DNA from: Angiostrongylus vasorum
Lineage: Eukaryota; Nematoda; Chromadorea; Rhabditida; Metastrongylidae
Direction: 5' to 3'
DNA length: 64,000 bases
Assembly: GCA_018806985.1 (NCBI GenBank)
Contig: JADANN010000437.1
Coordinates: 956,501-1,020,500, forward strand
The notes under the pieces are model-generated. The model had not been told where the DNA came from. It did no database searches and was given only the letters and a program-made list of their open reading frames with translations. This document shows positions 34,880 through 46,904 of this stretch, piece after piece; positions within the stretch are counted from its first letter, which is position 1; each line of letters opens with the position of its first letter. The position numbers and the translations under genes were made by a program.

Positions 34880-35170
34880 TGTTAACTTTTTATTGTATGT
34901 GGTCACTATTGCATATTAACTTTGCTGTTGTGCTTCTAAACACGTTAACTCTATTATATGTTCACGTTAACCTCATCGCAATATACTCACACGCTTATAT
35001 GTATTCTTTAATGCGTTAACCTCATTGCAATATACTCACAAATTTACATATGTCGTAATACGTTAACCTCATCGCAATGTTATCACAAGCTTACATGTAG
35101 CCCTCAACGTGTTAATCTCATCAGAAAGACATCACAAGCCTAAATATAATGTGTAACCCTATGGTAAGTA
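34880..35170. repeat. Minisatellite, about 60-bp unit, about five copies
   Basis: Successive blocks contain cgttaacctcattgcaatat, actcacaagcttatatg and a short AT-rich spacer; variants cgttaacctcatcgcaatg and gtgttaatctcatcagaaa mark the later units. Degenerate toward both ends. Confidence 0.75.
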
Positions 35171-35830
35171 ATGTTAGTTGTGAGTGAGGTATTGCAGCGT
35201 TACATGAATTTATTAATGTGCTCATACTTTGTGACATTACTGATGCATTCTATATGTACATAGTACTGTTTCACTACCCTATAGCAAAGCTACTAACCAG
35301 CCTTACCTTCACTTACTGATCATGATACCACATTGCAGCCCTTATTGTTGTTGACCGATTTTCACATACTGTTATTTTCAAATTATTGTTGTTATAAACG
35401 GTTTAACTACCAAATTTTCAGGTATTGTTCTAGAACAGCTATGAAGAACTCCCGCGTGGCAACTTCCTACAAAGTCGGGTATTCTACTCAAAGCTAGTGA
35501 TCATATAGTGCTGAGAACTGACTCGAAGACCTAGTTTCCACAAGCAGCCACGGCAAGGATGGTGGTGGATCCTGGTATTGGTTTAATTTTTAGCTGAGCT
35601 TTTTGATGGAAAACGCCGGACTCCTTTTTCACCATGAGAGACCCTGCCAGGATGTGAATCTCCCTACTGTACATCGCAGCACGACACCCAGGAACACTTT
35701 CTAGCCACGATGATACAGTAAAAGTTGGGAAGAGTTCGAACAACAGTAACACATAGTCTGTATGCTCAAATGGTAAACGATATGAACATAAAGATATAAA
35801 ACTTGTCGGAATATAAGACATAAACCAGTG
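35171..35830. other. No gene recognised
   Basis: A 96-codon minus-strand frame (35531-35821) has no family signature and no splice context that I can support. Confidence 0.35.
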
Positions 35831-35833
35831 TAC

Positions 35834-36147
35834 TTTGTTTTATTGGTAAGCTCACATGAGGTTGTTACCAATATTTATGCTCCTAATGTTTCGACATCTT
35901 TGTCTTCCTCAAAGCCGATGACCGCAATTAATGTCCACAGTCGTTCATCTTCTCGACAGGATGTGTTCCTCATTGTTTTGAGCCCTATCTTCTTTGGTGG
36001 AGCATTTCTTGAATAACGCATACTCACCCGGCGATGACTGTGGACGTCGGCTTGGATCATCGGCTCTGAGGAAGACGAATATGTCGAACCGCTAGCTGAA
36101 TAAATACTGGCAAAAACTTTTGTATTAGCTTGTCAACAAAACAAAGC
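35834..36147. mobile_element. Second small foldback element with hammerhead-like arms
   Basis: About 315 bp; left arm ctttgttttattggtaagct, atatttatgctcctaatg, ttcgacatctttgtcttcc, gtccacagtcg; the complement of the right arm repeats ctttgttttgttgacaagct, agtatttattcagctagc, ttcgacatattcgtcttcc, gtccacagtca. Same architecture as 32709-33060 but a different sequence family. The motif at 35882-35917(-) is degenerate. Confidence 0.65.
36061..36098 (+). ncRNA. Hammerhead-like motif, right arm of second foldback
   Basis: CGGCT / CTGAGGA / A / GAC-gaatat-GTC / GAACC / GCT / AGCTG, then AATAAA. Helix I pairs 5 of 5 (one G-U). Helix II uses GAC/GTC where the PLE has GGCG/CGCC. The catalytic GAAAC box is GAACC, so this copy is likely decayed. 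Confidence 0.35.
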
Positions 36148-36782
36148 TCGAGGTATTCGAAGGAACGATGAGTTGTCTCTATCTTACGTTGTCAATGATA
36201 ACCGTGTGTTAATGGAGCCTCTTCCGTGGCTGACAGAGGTTTTTTATGGCAATTTTTGTATTCTCTGGATAAAGCGTCAAACGTAAATCAAATATCAGAG
36301 GTGAATCACGAAAAATTGCTTTTCGCAGTCAATGATTTACAAAAAAAACTTTGCTAAAAAAAACTACGAGATGATTTTGCGGCGAGAGAGTGTTGTTGTT
36401 GAAGAGGGTGTGGTGCGTAGACAATATGGCTAGTGAACGGTCGCAGAAATGCCTCTGCTTGAAGGCTGAGAACTCGACCTTTAGAGAAAGCTCGGCCCTA
36501 TAATAAGATGATGGTAAAGACCGCCTAGGAGAATGTCGTGAACTATTTGATCAATGCCGAGGTTAATAGAAAGTCGGTCGTGGGAACCAGCTAGGAGACT
36601 TCTTCAAAGTTGCCTAGTGGTCACAGGGTATGGATTTATTAATAAGATCCTATACATTTTGTATTTCTAAAGATTTACTAAGTCTTATCACATTTCCACA
36701 TCACATTTATTTCAATTCGCACAATTTACAATTTACAATTTACAACTTACGGTATACATATGTGTGACAAACACATACTTTT
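36148..36782. other. Spacer with a PLE end fragment
   Basis: tttgatcaatgccgaggtt and aatagaaagtcggtcgtggg at about 36538-36585 match the PLE terminus (reverse of 43095-43135). The rest is unassigned AT-rich DNA. Confidence 0.45.
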
Positions 36783-37010
36783 CATTTTAAATGACTAGTC
36801 ACCACATCTGCTGCGCTGATCCCAGCACTTTGTGTATTCAGTCCGTTTTCCTCACATTCCTCGCCCACAAAGGTTTCGAACATTTTGGTTTCGAACACCA
36901 GTTTCAGTCGCTGCTTGAAGATTTCGCTTTCTTTGTTAGTGCCATAGAATGCTGGTCGAGCTGGCTCTCCTTGCAATCTTGTATTTCGCCAAGCTGAGTG
37001 CGCCTTGCCA
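36783..37010 (-). mobile_element. SINE-2 tail fragment (type B)
   Basis: Matches the tail of 18185, 48865 and 60085: cacatctgctgcgctgatcc, gtgccatagaatgctggtcg, cttgcaatcttg. The tRNA-like head and core are absent. Confidence 0.6.
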
Positions 37011-37399
37011 AATATGTAAATATGCATATGTATCCTGTATTAAACAACTTAGCATCAAGTGATGATCGCGATACTGAATGGTGTCATGAATGATGAACAG
37101 ATTGACTAACAACAATGATATTAATAGTGCTTACGGTGAAAGTTGATGGAAGTCATTCATAGATTATTCTTACCTACTCCAAAAAGGGTATTGAAACATA
37201 GTAAAAGGTGGCATACAATAGCAATGAGTAAGGCAAAGCCCGTTCTTTAAGTTTATGATCTTTCCATCCCTACAAGCTCTTTACCTATCGAAAATTTATC
37301 GCTCACTGTCGAAAACACCAGATTTACCATTCATGGTTCTTTTTTTAGCCATAGTTACCTTTGTCTCAATCAGGGCTATAATTCTTAAAAAGGATAAAC

Positions 37400-37537
37400 A
37401 AGAATAAACCTCTTGGCGTTGATCAACTTCTGAGGGATGCGCCATGCATTCGCCTTCCATGAGCATCGTTGGAGGTGATTGCATATAAGGTCTTTAAAAC
37501 GACTGCAGTAGCCTACGGACGTATCGAACCAGTGCCG
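37400..37537 (-). mobile_element. SINE-1 copy truncated at RTE-1 junction
   Basis: ttggcgttgatcaacttctg, gcgccatgcattcgcc, ctacggacgtatcgaacc, then it stops and the 3' end of RTE-1 begins. The rest of the SINE is not found beyond the RTE-1 copy. Confidence 0.7.
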
Positions 37538-37559
37538 TTGTCCGTTATCGTCGTCCATG

Positions 37560-39060
37560 GTGGTGGTTCTACTCGACCATCGTGGCGCGTGCGAGTCTCG
37601 TACGGTGATCTGTAAAATAACTGCAGCTGCCCGTACAGCTGATCAACTTTGTTTACGAACACGTCCACCCAACGTTTACGTGGCCGTCCTAAGGGACGTT
37701 TGCTTTCTTGTGGATCCATTCTACAGTTCTTTTCGTCCATCTGTCGCCTGTTTTTCTCATTATGTGATGTTTCGCTATCGGTGTATATTCTGCTGGATCT
37801 CGAAGGTGTGACAGATTTCGAAGATCAAAGGTTCGCATTCCGGCTAGATATTCATAGTGCTGGTTATATTTCAAAAGACAACGCTCAAGCGCTTTGTGAG
37901 TAGTGCGAAGCGTTCTTGACGTAGTTGAAGTATCAACCCACGTCTCTGCATCATAACAGAGCGCTGGGAGGACCGTAGAATCGAGAAATGAGCGCGGATT
38001 TTCGGGTCCTTCAGTTGGTCGGTGGCTTTCTTGAGAGGCTCGAATGCGGCCCAAGCTGCTCCCCTTCTTCTATCTCTTTCCCCCTTCATGTTGTTTTCCA
38101 TGTTCATTGATCGCCCAAGATATGCGTACGAGGTGGTCTCTGCAATGAAAGAGCCATCCAATTAAATTTTTTTCGCCTTCGCACCACGAGTTTTTTATGA
38201 ACTGGGCCTTCTTTCGATTTATGCGTAGTCCGATCTTTTTCACCGCTTCGTTGAGATCGTTGATCTCTGCTTCGCTAGTACTCCTTGAGAAGATGACAAT
38301 GTTGTCGGCAAAACGAAGGTTTGATAGGAATATTACATCAATGCGTATTCCTTTCCTCACCCATATCAAGTGACCTCATTATCCACTGCAGTGCGGCACT
38401 GAACAGCTTTGGCGATATTGTGTCGCCCTGTCGAACACCTTTTCCTATGGGTATGGTAGGACGTCGATGGAAAAGCTGTATTTTCGAAGTGCAGTTCCGA
38501 TAACAGTCGCATACAGTTCTTATGTATGACGGGTCCACTCCTTGGTCGACGAGCGCTGATAGGATTGCATTCGTTTCAAAATGTCAAACGCTTTTTCATA
38601 GTCGACAAAGGTTAGGATTAGAGGCAAGTGGTATTCCCGACAAACTTCGATGACCCTGGACACGGTTTGGATGTGGTCCGTGCACCAAAATCCTTTTCCA
38701 AATCCTGCTTGCTCGACTGGCTGCGACTCACCCAATGTTCTTGATATGCGCGACAAGATAATCTCCGTGAAGAGCTTGGAGTGTTCACTCAACAAGCACA
38801 TCGGACGATAGTTACGAAGATCCCTTTGCTCACCTTGGACAGGATGACCATGCGCGACGTCCTTCACTGGTCTGGGATTTTTTCCTTTTGAAGGTAGGGA
38901 TGTCATTTGGCTTGCGAGAAGTACATGTAAATTATGACTTCCAGCTCTAAGGACGTCGGTGTTAATATTATCGGGTCCTGGAGCTGTGCCTCTTTTCATG
39001 CTTTCTATCGCACGCAAACCTCCGACGGAAGAATTCTAGGTGATCTTGCTCCAGCGGGAA
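37560..39060 (-). pseudogene. RTE-1 reverse transcriptase region
   Basis: Pieces in order: GTAPGPDNINTDVLRAG, NYRPMCLLSEHSKLFTEI, QPVEQAGFGKGF, LPLILTFVDYEKAFD, IGKGVRQGDTISPKLFSAAL, LRFADNIVIF, LRINRKKAQF, YAYLGRSMNMENN. The catalytic FADD box is FADN, losing the second Asp, in addition to several frameshifts and a premature stop around the Q-W-I-M segment. Dead for retrotransposition. Confidence 0.85.
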
Positions 39061-39339
39061 TATAAGAGTACGGCATAGGAATTGTGGAACGCAAAAGGTT
39101 AGTATAGAACGTTTCCGCTATTAATTCCATATCATGGCGGGAAGTTTTGACGATCCCATCTTCGTTCATCAGGGCTGACAACGGAACATTGTAATCACAC
39201 AAGTCCCGACCGACGGCATTTTTTCAGACCGCTTTTTTTGCGCTGCTGCTCTCAGTAGTTTCCTCTGCTTGTACCATAGTAGATCTTCCTGAAAAGCTCC
39301 TCCGCAGCTGGCATTTATTACTAGCCATGTTAATCATGC

Positions 39340-40400
39340 TGCATTAGGATCAAGCTTCAGTTTCCTTCTCTTTTCGAGCAACTCCTTAGCAGCTATTGAG
39401 ATGCGATCCGATCTTATTGCTTGAGGAACTGAGGCAAATTCGGCACAGCTTTTCAATCCTTCAACAAGCAGCTCGTAGTCATCGGTCGGGTCTTCTTTAA
39501 TCTGCCAGTCACGTTTAGATAGGACTTCGTTCAGAATGTTCTCGTCGTACACAGCTAGACTTTTTCCTCGTGGTCGATGAAGAGAGTTCTTTTCCAGCTT
39601 GTGGCATGAATCGAATCTTCGCGCGAAGAAGATGGTGATCAGAACCAGCAGAGAATGATGGGACTACCGATGTGTCAAGTAGGCACCATCTTCTGTTTGT
39701 CAGAATGTCGTCGATCTCCGCATGAGTCATGCCGTTAGGAGACTCCCATGTCCAGCGGCGGCTTTCTTTCTTCTGGAAAAACGAGTTTCCATGGAAGAGA
39801 CGTGCTGCTGACAGGGAGTCCTGCGAGACGGTTCCCATTCTCATTTCTTTCTCCCTAATCCAAAATTTCCGATCCTGTATTCGCTCTCGTTGGTCCTTTC
39901 CTATTCTGGCGTTGAAGTCTCCGACAACAAATTTATGATATGCTTTATCATTGCGGATGACTTCCTCCAACTGATAGTAGAACGTATTTAATTCGTACTC
40001 ATCAGCTGCGTCGGTCGGTGAGTAGCAGTTGATGATAGTGATCTTCTTATTATGCGACAGTTGAAGACGGAAGACGGCTATGCGAGGGAAAGGATCTCGT
40101 ATGAGTCGAGCGAGATGGACAATGGATGGGTGGACGACAAAGCCTACGCCGCCGAGATTTCGTGACAGGGACCTTTTCTCCACGGATCACAAGGGGTCCC
40201 GTTGTTTAGTTGGCGTATGTCGGTCTTCTTGATTTTTGTTTCTTATAATGCGATCACATGAAATTTAATGCGATCTGCGGCTACAAGAAGGGCGTGAATT
40301 CTGGCATTATACGTGCATAGTAAGAAACAATCTCCATGGCGTGTCGTGCGTGCGTGCGTCAGATCCGATTCCAATGACGTCCTGCCAAACCCGAGATTTT
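39340..40400 (-). pseudogene. RTE-1 APE-type endonuclease region
   Basis: CTYNARIHALLVAADRIKFH at the N-side, then [72 protein letters not shown] and [19 protein letters not shown] and SDHH are the conserved active-site boxes and are intact. The central 222-codon frame (40183-39515) is the longest uninterrupted LINE frame in the window. A frame break separates it from the CTYNAR segment. Confidence 0.85.
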
Positions 40401-40620
40401 CTGGCCTCTCACCGGTCGTCTCACCGTCATATACGGGAGTAGCGAGTGTGCGGGGTACTGGGGCTGGCCTATTGCTGGTCGTGCAACTTGGTCTTCCCTG
40501 GAGTCCTGACGCAACCTTGCAAGATCGTATCCAGGTCTTTACCACGATGTGGATCAGAGGGAGGTGTTTTCGGCGACGAATCCTTGGCTCTATCTTCCTA
40601 CTAGTTGATTCGGAGAGATG

Positions 40621-41744
40621 TTAAAACCGAAATCAGAAACGAAAGTAGGAATGAAAAAGTAACCGCCCGCTCAAGGAAGATGTAGAAGCCGAAATTCCAT
40701 TTTTAAGTGTTATTTAAAAAACAACGAAAAAATATAAAGGCAAACAAAAAACGCAAGAGTCTGAACCTTTGAATCTTCTAGTTAATATCGTTTTCTGTAT
40801 TAAAATCATCTTTGACCAATGCTGCGATGCATCGAGTATCCTTCAAGAAAATTGGGTTTATACTCTTAACAGTGGTCGGTTATAGAGTGCTATGAGGGTC
40901 GCCATAGTGCAGGAATTTCAAAAGGTCTGAAACCACCACGTAAACTCCCGAATCACTCGGTACGAAGCTTTGACAAAACAGCATTTTTTTTCTTTCTGTA
41001 TTAACATCACTATAGAAGTGGGAGTAATTAATCTTGAGGAACGAAGTGCTCCCTTACAATGGAGATGTTTATTTTCACTCTACCTTAATCTCTGCAATCC
41101 TCACTGGAGAGCAATTCGAGGCTGAACATATTGCTGCCAAGAAGTCTTCTCATCTAACAGACTCTTTTCCGTAAAATAACGATATGAAATTATGTCTGAA
41201 TCATATAGGCAGCAGAACCTTTCGCAGAATAACAGTAATGTGAAAATTCAAAAGCACTGCGATCCAAGGAGCATTGAGAACTGGTGACACCAGAAGCAAT
41301 GTAAGACCATAAAAATGGCGAAGGTGGTCTTCTTAATTATTTTAGAACGTATGAAGTAAATCCTAGAATAAGGATTCCATTGAAAATTTGGGTGGAGAGA
41401 ACTACTGTTTTTTCTTCGTTGCGAACAATCTATAGAAACAATAAGCAGGGCTTACATGGATTACAATTGCTGTACTAGCACAACTGATACAAGCCACAAG
41501 CGGCTGCAGGACAGATTTCAAGCCCTTCTAGCTCCATCAGCAAGGAAGGAGCTCAGTTGGGTGCCTAAGATGGCTTGCTTTATTCTTTAGAATACAGAAG
41601 AAGAATTCCAATGCAGATGCGAAATTTGGGATCATACCTTTTAGCAGCGGAAGCGATTTGAACTTCTGGTCCTCAGATTTAGAAATCGCTGCAAGTCAAA
41701 AGATTTAAGCTTCTCGATCGAACAAATTCCGTTTTAGAAAATTT
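40621..41744. other. No gene recognised
   Basis: AT-rich DNA between two RTE-1 pieces. No repeat match or exon seen. Confidence 0.4.
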
Positions 41745-42300
41745 GCTGCTTCCAGTAGTTTCTTCTGCTTGTACCGATGTAGATCTTCCTGCAAAGCTTT
41801 TCTGCAACTGCTATTTATTACTAGCCAAATTAAACGTTTTCAAGTAGGATCGAGCTTCAGTTTCCTTCTCTTGTCGAGCAACCCCTTAGTGGTAATGGAG
41901 ATGCTATCCGATGTTCTTTCTTGAGGAACTGAGGAAAAATCGGCAGCACTCTTTTAGTCCTTTAGCAATTACTTTGTAGTCAGCAGTCGGGTCTTCCTTA
42001 ACCTGCCAATCATGTTTGGATAGGATTTCGTTCAAAAAATGTTCTCGTAATATGCAGTTTGGCTTTTTCCCGTGGTCAATGATATGAATTTTTTCTTAAA
42101 ATTTACGGCTTGGTCGAACCTTCAACCATGCCGTTAGGAAACACCCATGTCCACCGGCGGCTTTCTTTCTTCTGGAAAAGCCAGTTTCCATGAAAAAGGC
42201 GTGCTGCAGGCAACAGTCCTGCGAGACGGTTTCCATTTTCATTTTTTTCTCCCAATCCAAAATTTCCAATCATGTAGCTCGCCGGCAACGGTTTAAAATC
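41745..42300 (-). mobile_element. RTE-1 LINE relic (endonuclease C-terminal and linker)
   Basis: Matches 39240-39900 of the long copy: agtttcttctgcttgtacc, aggatcgagcttcagtttc, gtcgggtcttccttaacc, ccaccggcggctttctttc, ctgcgagacggtttcc. About 120 bp of endonuclease are missing near 42100. Confidence 0.8.
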
Positions 42301-42419
42301 TGAAACGTCAACCACCTTCCTACAAATCCATTTTGACGTTCTATTAGCCATTTCATCACCATTGCTCTTGAATGTTTCTTGACAAAAGGAATTAAAAAGG
42401 ACAAAAAGGGAAAAAAAAT

Positions 42420-42545
42420 TTCCAAAGGGGGAATGTGTTCGCATTTCCCGCACAGGTTCTACAGTAATTTTTTGGCTTTACTCTTGGGTGTTGTTGAATG
42501 CTGGTTGAATCGATCCTTCCTAGAACTCTGGAACAGCCGTGCTAC
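42420..42545. mobile_element. SINE-2 tail fragment
   Basis: ttgttgaatgctggttgaat and cgatccttcctagaactc resemble the tail B of SINE-2 (gtagaatgctggttgagtcg). Short and uncertain. Confidence 0.4.
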
Positions 42546-43192
42546 GGTCTCGCTATGTTTATGAAGTGGTGAATTAGTTTTTTTAAAAAATAATCTAGAA
42601 CAAAGTTTACATGAAGGAATCAGTTCAGCTAATCAAAAAGAATGCATTGCTTACCACTTTGACCACGAAGCGTCATGCCGGTAAAGTGAAGTGTTTTCTA
42701 TGAGAGCTCGGTTCCAAACTTCTCCACAGAGTGGTCGTAGAAACGTTTCTATCCCTCTACGAGACTATCAAAAAATACGAAAATATAGTGATTCAGGTGA
42801 AAGGAAAAATGGCTGAGAAAGGCTTTCCAACTGTCTCGTCTTGGGCCTCGTGTACCTAGAGGTGGCAGGCCTTGTGTAGCATTGTGACCTATGTGAAAGA
42901 ATAGTTGTATTCGTCAATAACTTTGTCTATTTTTCCTACTTCGTTTAATTCTTGACCCTTAGATTATAAATGAGTTATCAAACCCTTTATTAACACCAGC
43001 CAGTTTTGAAACGCTGTTATTACTTACTCAAAGGTTTTGCTATGTCATAACTCCATATGTCACCCGATTACTGAAGCAGTCACTTGTAGTAATTCCCACG
43101 ACCGACTTTCTATTAACCTCGGCGTTGATCAAATAGTTCTCGATATTCCTGTTGAGCAAACACGAGGTGTTGGTTTATTCCTTATTCCGTTA

Positions 43193-43231
43193 AAGCTGAC
43201 GTTTCGGCGGATTTCGCCTTCTTCAGAGACT
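43193..43231 (-). ncRNA. Hammerhead-like motif of the 43-kb PLE
   Basis: Minus strand AGTCT / CTGAAGA / A / GGCG-aaatc-CGCC / GAAAC / GTC / AGCTT. Core and helix II as at 4739; position 7 (the N of CTGANGA) differs, as allowed. Helix I pairs only partly. Confidence 0.45.
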
Positions 43232-43607
43232 GGAAAGGTATATTGATAGGCAATTTACTAAGTCATATGCTCCGATAACACCTACAGAAAGAAGAAAATC
43301 TAAATCGCAAACACACGATCAACAGCTTCTCGAAAAAACCCACCATTTATTACGTCCCTTCCACTGAGGAAGAACAGCTGATCAGAGTCGCATATGGTCG
43401 AAAAATGTACCACCCCACATCAAAAGTCGATGCGAAGGTACGGCGCCAGATCAAGTGTGATCTCCGGGCATTCCTCCCCTGCTGTTCATTCTGGAGTTCC
43501 TGGCATTTGTTCAAAAAGCCTCTAAAAGTTTGCGCGTTGGTGTTTTGGCATCCTGGGCGAGGATATTGACTTTAATATCAAAATCGTCTCCGGTGTGTTT
43601 TTGTATC

Positions 43608-43817
43608 CTATGCGTCCCTAGTGGCGTGCCTTGCTATGGTTTTCGTTTGCCATCTAGGTGTTCTTTTATGCGGATACTTAAAAGGTCTTCCCGTTTCGCC
43701 AATAAATTCGTCTCCGCAAGTACTACAAGAGATTACGTGTATCGTACCTGGACTCATGCAGTCACCGTGCTTGCCATAAGGGCAAATTGCGAAACTTAGT
43801 TTCGCATAGACGGTCAT
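43608..43817 (-). pseudogene. PLE GIY-YIG endonuclease fragment
   Basis: CPYGKHGDCMSPG, then IHVISCSTCGDEFIGETGR and PFKYPHKRTPRWQ. The I-(Y/H)VI-C..C...(Y/F)IGETGR layout is the GIY-YIG signature of PLEs with the upstream CX(n)C pair. Followed by a stop; the frame is not joined to RT. Confidence 0.75.
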
Positions 43818-44135
43818 ATAGTCGGTTACGAACTAATTGACGACGAAGGGAATCGGGTGGTATTTCAACCATCGCTACCGATCCTCTCTAGACCTGCCCT
43901 TCTTAAGCATCGTTTTATAGCTACACTTACTTCATCGCTAATGAAGGGCAACATAAACGGGGTTTTGTCTTGGCCATGTTTTTTCCTTTTGGGGGCGTCG
44001 CTCTCCTTCTAGACTTATCTCGTGCCGTTACTATTTCGCAGCCATTGGAGATGGCTATTTGCCGAACCAAGTTGCGCGATTCCTCTTTTAGTTCCGTCTT
44101 CGTACACACTGAAGTGGGTATTCGAAACTTGTTTC

Positions 44136-44489
44136 TTACAAGCGCTCTTTTTGTGTGTGAAGGGTGGGAGGAGAGGAGAGGAAATAAACGATGATGTTCT
44201 TGTTACTTGGTTTACGGTACCATTTTGCCACGTAACCGTTGTCCGATAAGTTGATCTGAACGCTAAGAAATGGAAGCCAATCTTCTTTTGGTTTCTTACG
44301 GGTAAAGTTGATGTACTCATACTGCTCATTCAACAATTCAAAGCATTTGTCTATCTCTTCTTGAGTAGAGAAGATGACAAAACAGTCATCTATGTATCTA
44401 CAGTAGAGTGCCGGCCGGAGATCAATAACGGGGGCTTCTATTTTAGACATAAATCCAATGGCAAGACTTGGCGCCAGTCGCTGTCCCAT
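44136..44489 (-). pseudogene. PLE reverse transcriptase fragment
   Basis: MGQRLAPSLAIGFMSKIEAP, then LYCRYIDDCFVIFSTQEEID, FELLNEQYEYINFTRKKP, WLPFLSVQI and AKWYRKPSNKNII. YIDD is the RT active site and is intact; GQRLAPSLA is the region before it. The 117-codon frame continues a further RT segment upstream in another frame (ETIKKY...). Typical PLE RT, close in style to those paired with GIY-YIG domains. Confidence 0.85.
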
Positions 44490-44696
44490 TGCCAGCCCTT
44501 TAATTTGTGCGTAATAATTCCCAGACCACCTGAAAATCGAGCAGTTTCAGTACAGCACGTTTTTGGATGATGTCGTATTTTTTGATAGTCTCGTAGAGGG
44601 ATAGAAACGTTTCTACGACCACTCTGTGGAGAAGTTTGGAACCGAGCTCTCATAGAAAACACTTCACTTTACCGGCATGACGCTTCGTGGTCAACT

Positions 44697-46138
44697 TTCG
44701 ACATTATTTCCAGGAAGAAACTTTAAAAAGCCCTACGACGGAGTCATTTTGAATGCTACACTGCAGATGGCAACAGAAAAGCAACTGAATCTAAGAAGGG
44801 AAGTGCAAATAGGATCTGAAAGGGTATCAGTAAAATAGGAATGCTTATTGGGCAGCCACATGAAATATGTTAACAGCACTTAAAATACTTCAATATTTAA
44901 CTGAATGGAGTTCTTTATCAACGTATCAACCTCGTGTTAGCTTATCAATGAAGGAATACATACGCTGGCGAGCTTTGAAGCTGAAAGTCTTCTCCGAGAG
45001 TAATAGCCGTTTGTCGATCCTTTCGTGCAGTTCATATTTTCGTTCTTAAAGTCAATGTATAGCTCCAATTCACCACATTTTAAGGCAATTTCATATTCGA
45101 AATCGTCCTACTAAGCTCACTATCGCTGCCATTGGCTTGCGTCGTAGTCAGGGCGCTAGTTACCTTCTACTAAGAATAACAACTGCTCAATAAACGTGAG
45201 CCACAAAGCTTTAAAGGGTTTTTGAATAGCCCAAGGATGACGCATCTCTTGTAAAAGTAAGTGCTTACTTCGTGGGGTTGTATACGATCGTCAGCTCCAT
45301 GTTCTATGTAATTTTCACGATTTTCGCGTCCTCGCTTAGATTCCATGCAATGGATTAGTAGAACCGGCTTCGTGAGTTGTGACTCATGTCGTCGAACATT
45401 CGTGAAACTACACTTATCATTTTGAAAGAATTCTGTCCAGTGTTTTCCTTTCTAACGTTTAACGTTGGAAAAGTAGTAAAGTAACACCAATTTGAGGTGG
45501 TATACCTTAGATAAAGTTTCCTGGTCTAATTGTCCCACCAGTAAACTTTAAGTCCTTTAAATCGTTCGCTTAAAGTTTTCGGGTTTAGAGGTGTTCACGT
45601 CTTCTCCGTTTTAACGTTCCACAGTAGGCAAAACCTCCGTGAAAGCCTTTTGGATTAACAGAGAAGAAGTAAGATGATGCAATAAAATATCTTAAAACTC
45701 GTTTTTCTAAAACAGTAAGTTTAGTGGAATGCCGTAAAAGCCTTTACTTTAAATCGATACTTTCGCCACATTTTCCGGCCAAAACTTTTTGTTGTCGTTT
45801 CCAAGGGCTTGCAATGCTTTTCAAAACTGGTTCGGAAAGTAATAACAACTGGCCACTTATACAATCCCAGGAATATAAAACTGAATATGTGGTGTTACGA
45901 TTCATCAATAAATGATTTCTGCTACCGCACTACATTCATTCGCCTCTCGTCCGAGAATGAAAAGTAGTCGATAGCATTTGTTGTAACAAGGAAGCCACGA
46001 TCTCGAAAGGTCACTATTCCGTCATGACTCGTGCACTGTTCTATACATTTCGCGTCTTCTTCGTTTCAACGTCTAACCTACATATCATTCACGAGATATC
46101 TCAGTGTTATGTGCTTATTGTTAGCAATGTTTATTGTT
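44697..46138. other. No gene recognised
   Basis: AT-rich spacer; short frames only. No repeat partner in the window found by eye. Confidence 0.4.
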
Positions 46139-46330
46139 AGGGCGAGTGTAGTGGAGTAGTAGGTCTTCCGGTACACACGAGGTCATTGGTTTCATCTCCT
46201 ACCCCACGATCACCAAGCTTTCCATCCTTCTGAAAGTCAAACCAAGTGATGTAGAATACCATATAGAATCAAGCCCGTTGGCTTACTGCCACTATGTAGT
46301 ACTACATAAAATCACAGCACAATCCGTCTT
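46139..46330 (+). mobile_element. Diverged tRNA-headed SINE
   Basis: gtgtagtggagtagtaggt (A-box-like), attggtttcatctcctacc (B-box-like), then the core words ccaagctttccatccttc and tgaaagtcaaaccaagtg. Probably an old SINE-1 relative. Confidence 0.5.
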
Positions 46331-46904
46331 AACATGCATTGCGGGATTCCTGCGTGCCTAAGTAGTGGTTGGGTTCGCGCATCATTTCGGCTGCCAGTTC
46401 AGAAATAGTCGTCTTCTCTCCTCGCCGACAAATTCGGTGTTATTATAGCCATGGTTTCCCATGATTCCTAGGATAGTAGCGCTATGGTGTTCAAACGTTC
46501 TTAAACACAAGCAGTGGTTAGCTGACCAGGGAACAATTTACTTCCCTGCGACCAAAAATCTTCCGAGATGCTAGTGTTTTCTACGATGGCGGCGATCCCT
46601 TTGAGTAAGCTCGATCGAAGATGAACTAGGAAGCCGAATCTTTGTACTCGTAAAAAATTCTCAATTTTTTTCGAAATTTCCGTCTATTAACTACTCTGAT
46701 CCATAAAAGCTGATTTGTACACGAGTTCGTTATTTGAAGTGTTGATCTTTTTTCCACATGATTTGTAACTAGCTGTGGTTTTTAATGTCACTGTTTCATT
46801 TGTTGTACTTATTGGTCAAATACACATTTTCTCAGCGTGAGCGTGTTGGACGAGCAATTGCTAAATTGGCGAAGTGTTGTTGTGAAGTTGAATTTTTCGT
46901 CACT
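46331..46904. other. No feature seen
   Basis: Nothing recognised between the diverged SINE and the RTE relic. Confidence 0.4.

Larger units (their letters stand above)
37540..40620 (-). mobile_element. RTE-1 LINE, near full length but broken
   Basis: The longest RTE/BovB-like element here: on the minus strand 5' region, APE endonuclease, linker, RT and a C-terminal region with a CX-less R/W-rich end (GRPRKRWVDVF), finishing with a gataacggac-like tail. It is split into at least six frames by shifts. It serves as reference for the shorter RTE-1 relics at 5160, 24470, 30885, 41745 and 46905. Confidence 0.85.
42657..44696 (-). mobile_element. Penelope-like element with inverted 122-bp arms
   Basis: Minus strand order: RT (44489-44136), linker, GIY-YIG endonuclease (43817-43608), terminal repeat with hammerhead-like motif (about 43060-43260). 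A 120-bp segment from the 5' RT region (44577-44696) occurs inverted at 42657-42778 with apparently perfect identity (ccggtaaagtgaagtgtttt; cttctccacagagtggtcg). The perfect arms suggest a recent event, yet the coding region has frameshifts between RT and endonuclease. Confidence 0.8.

Noticed and set aside
34880..35170. CRISPR-like repeat array
   Set aside because: Repeats decay and have no distinct spacers; eukaryotic minisatellite context.
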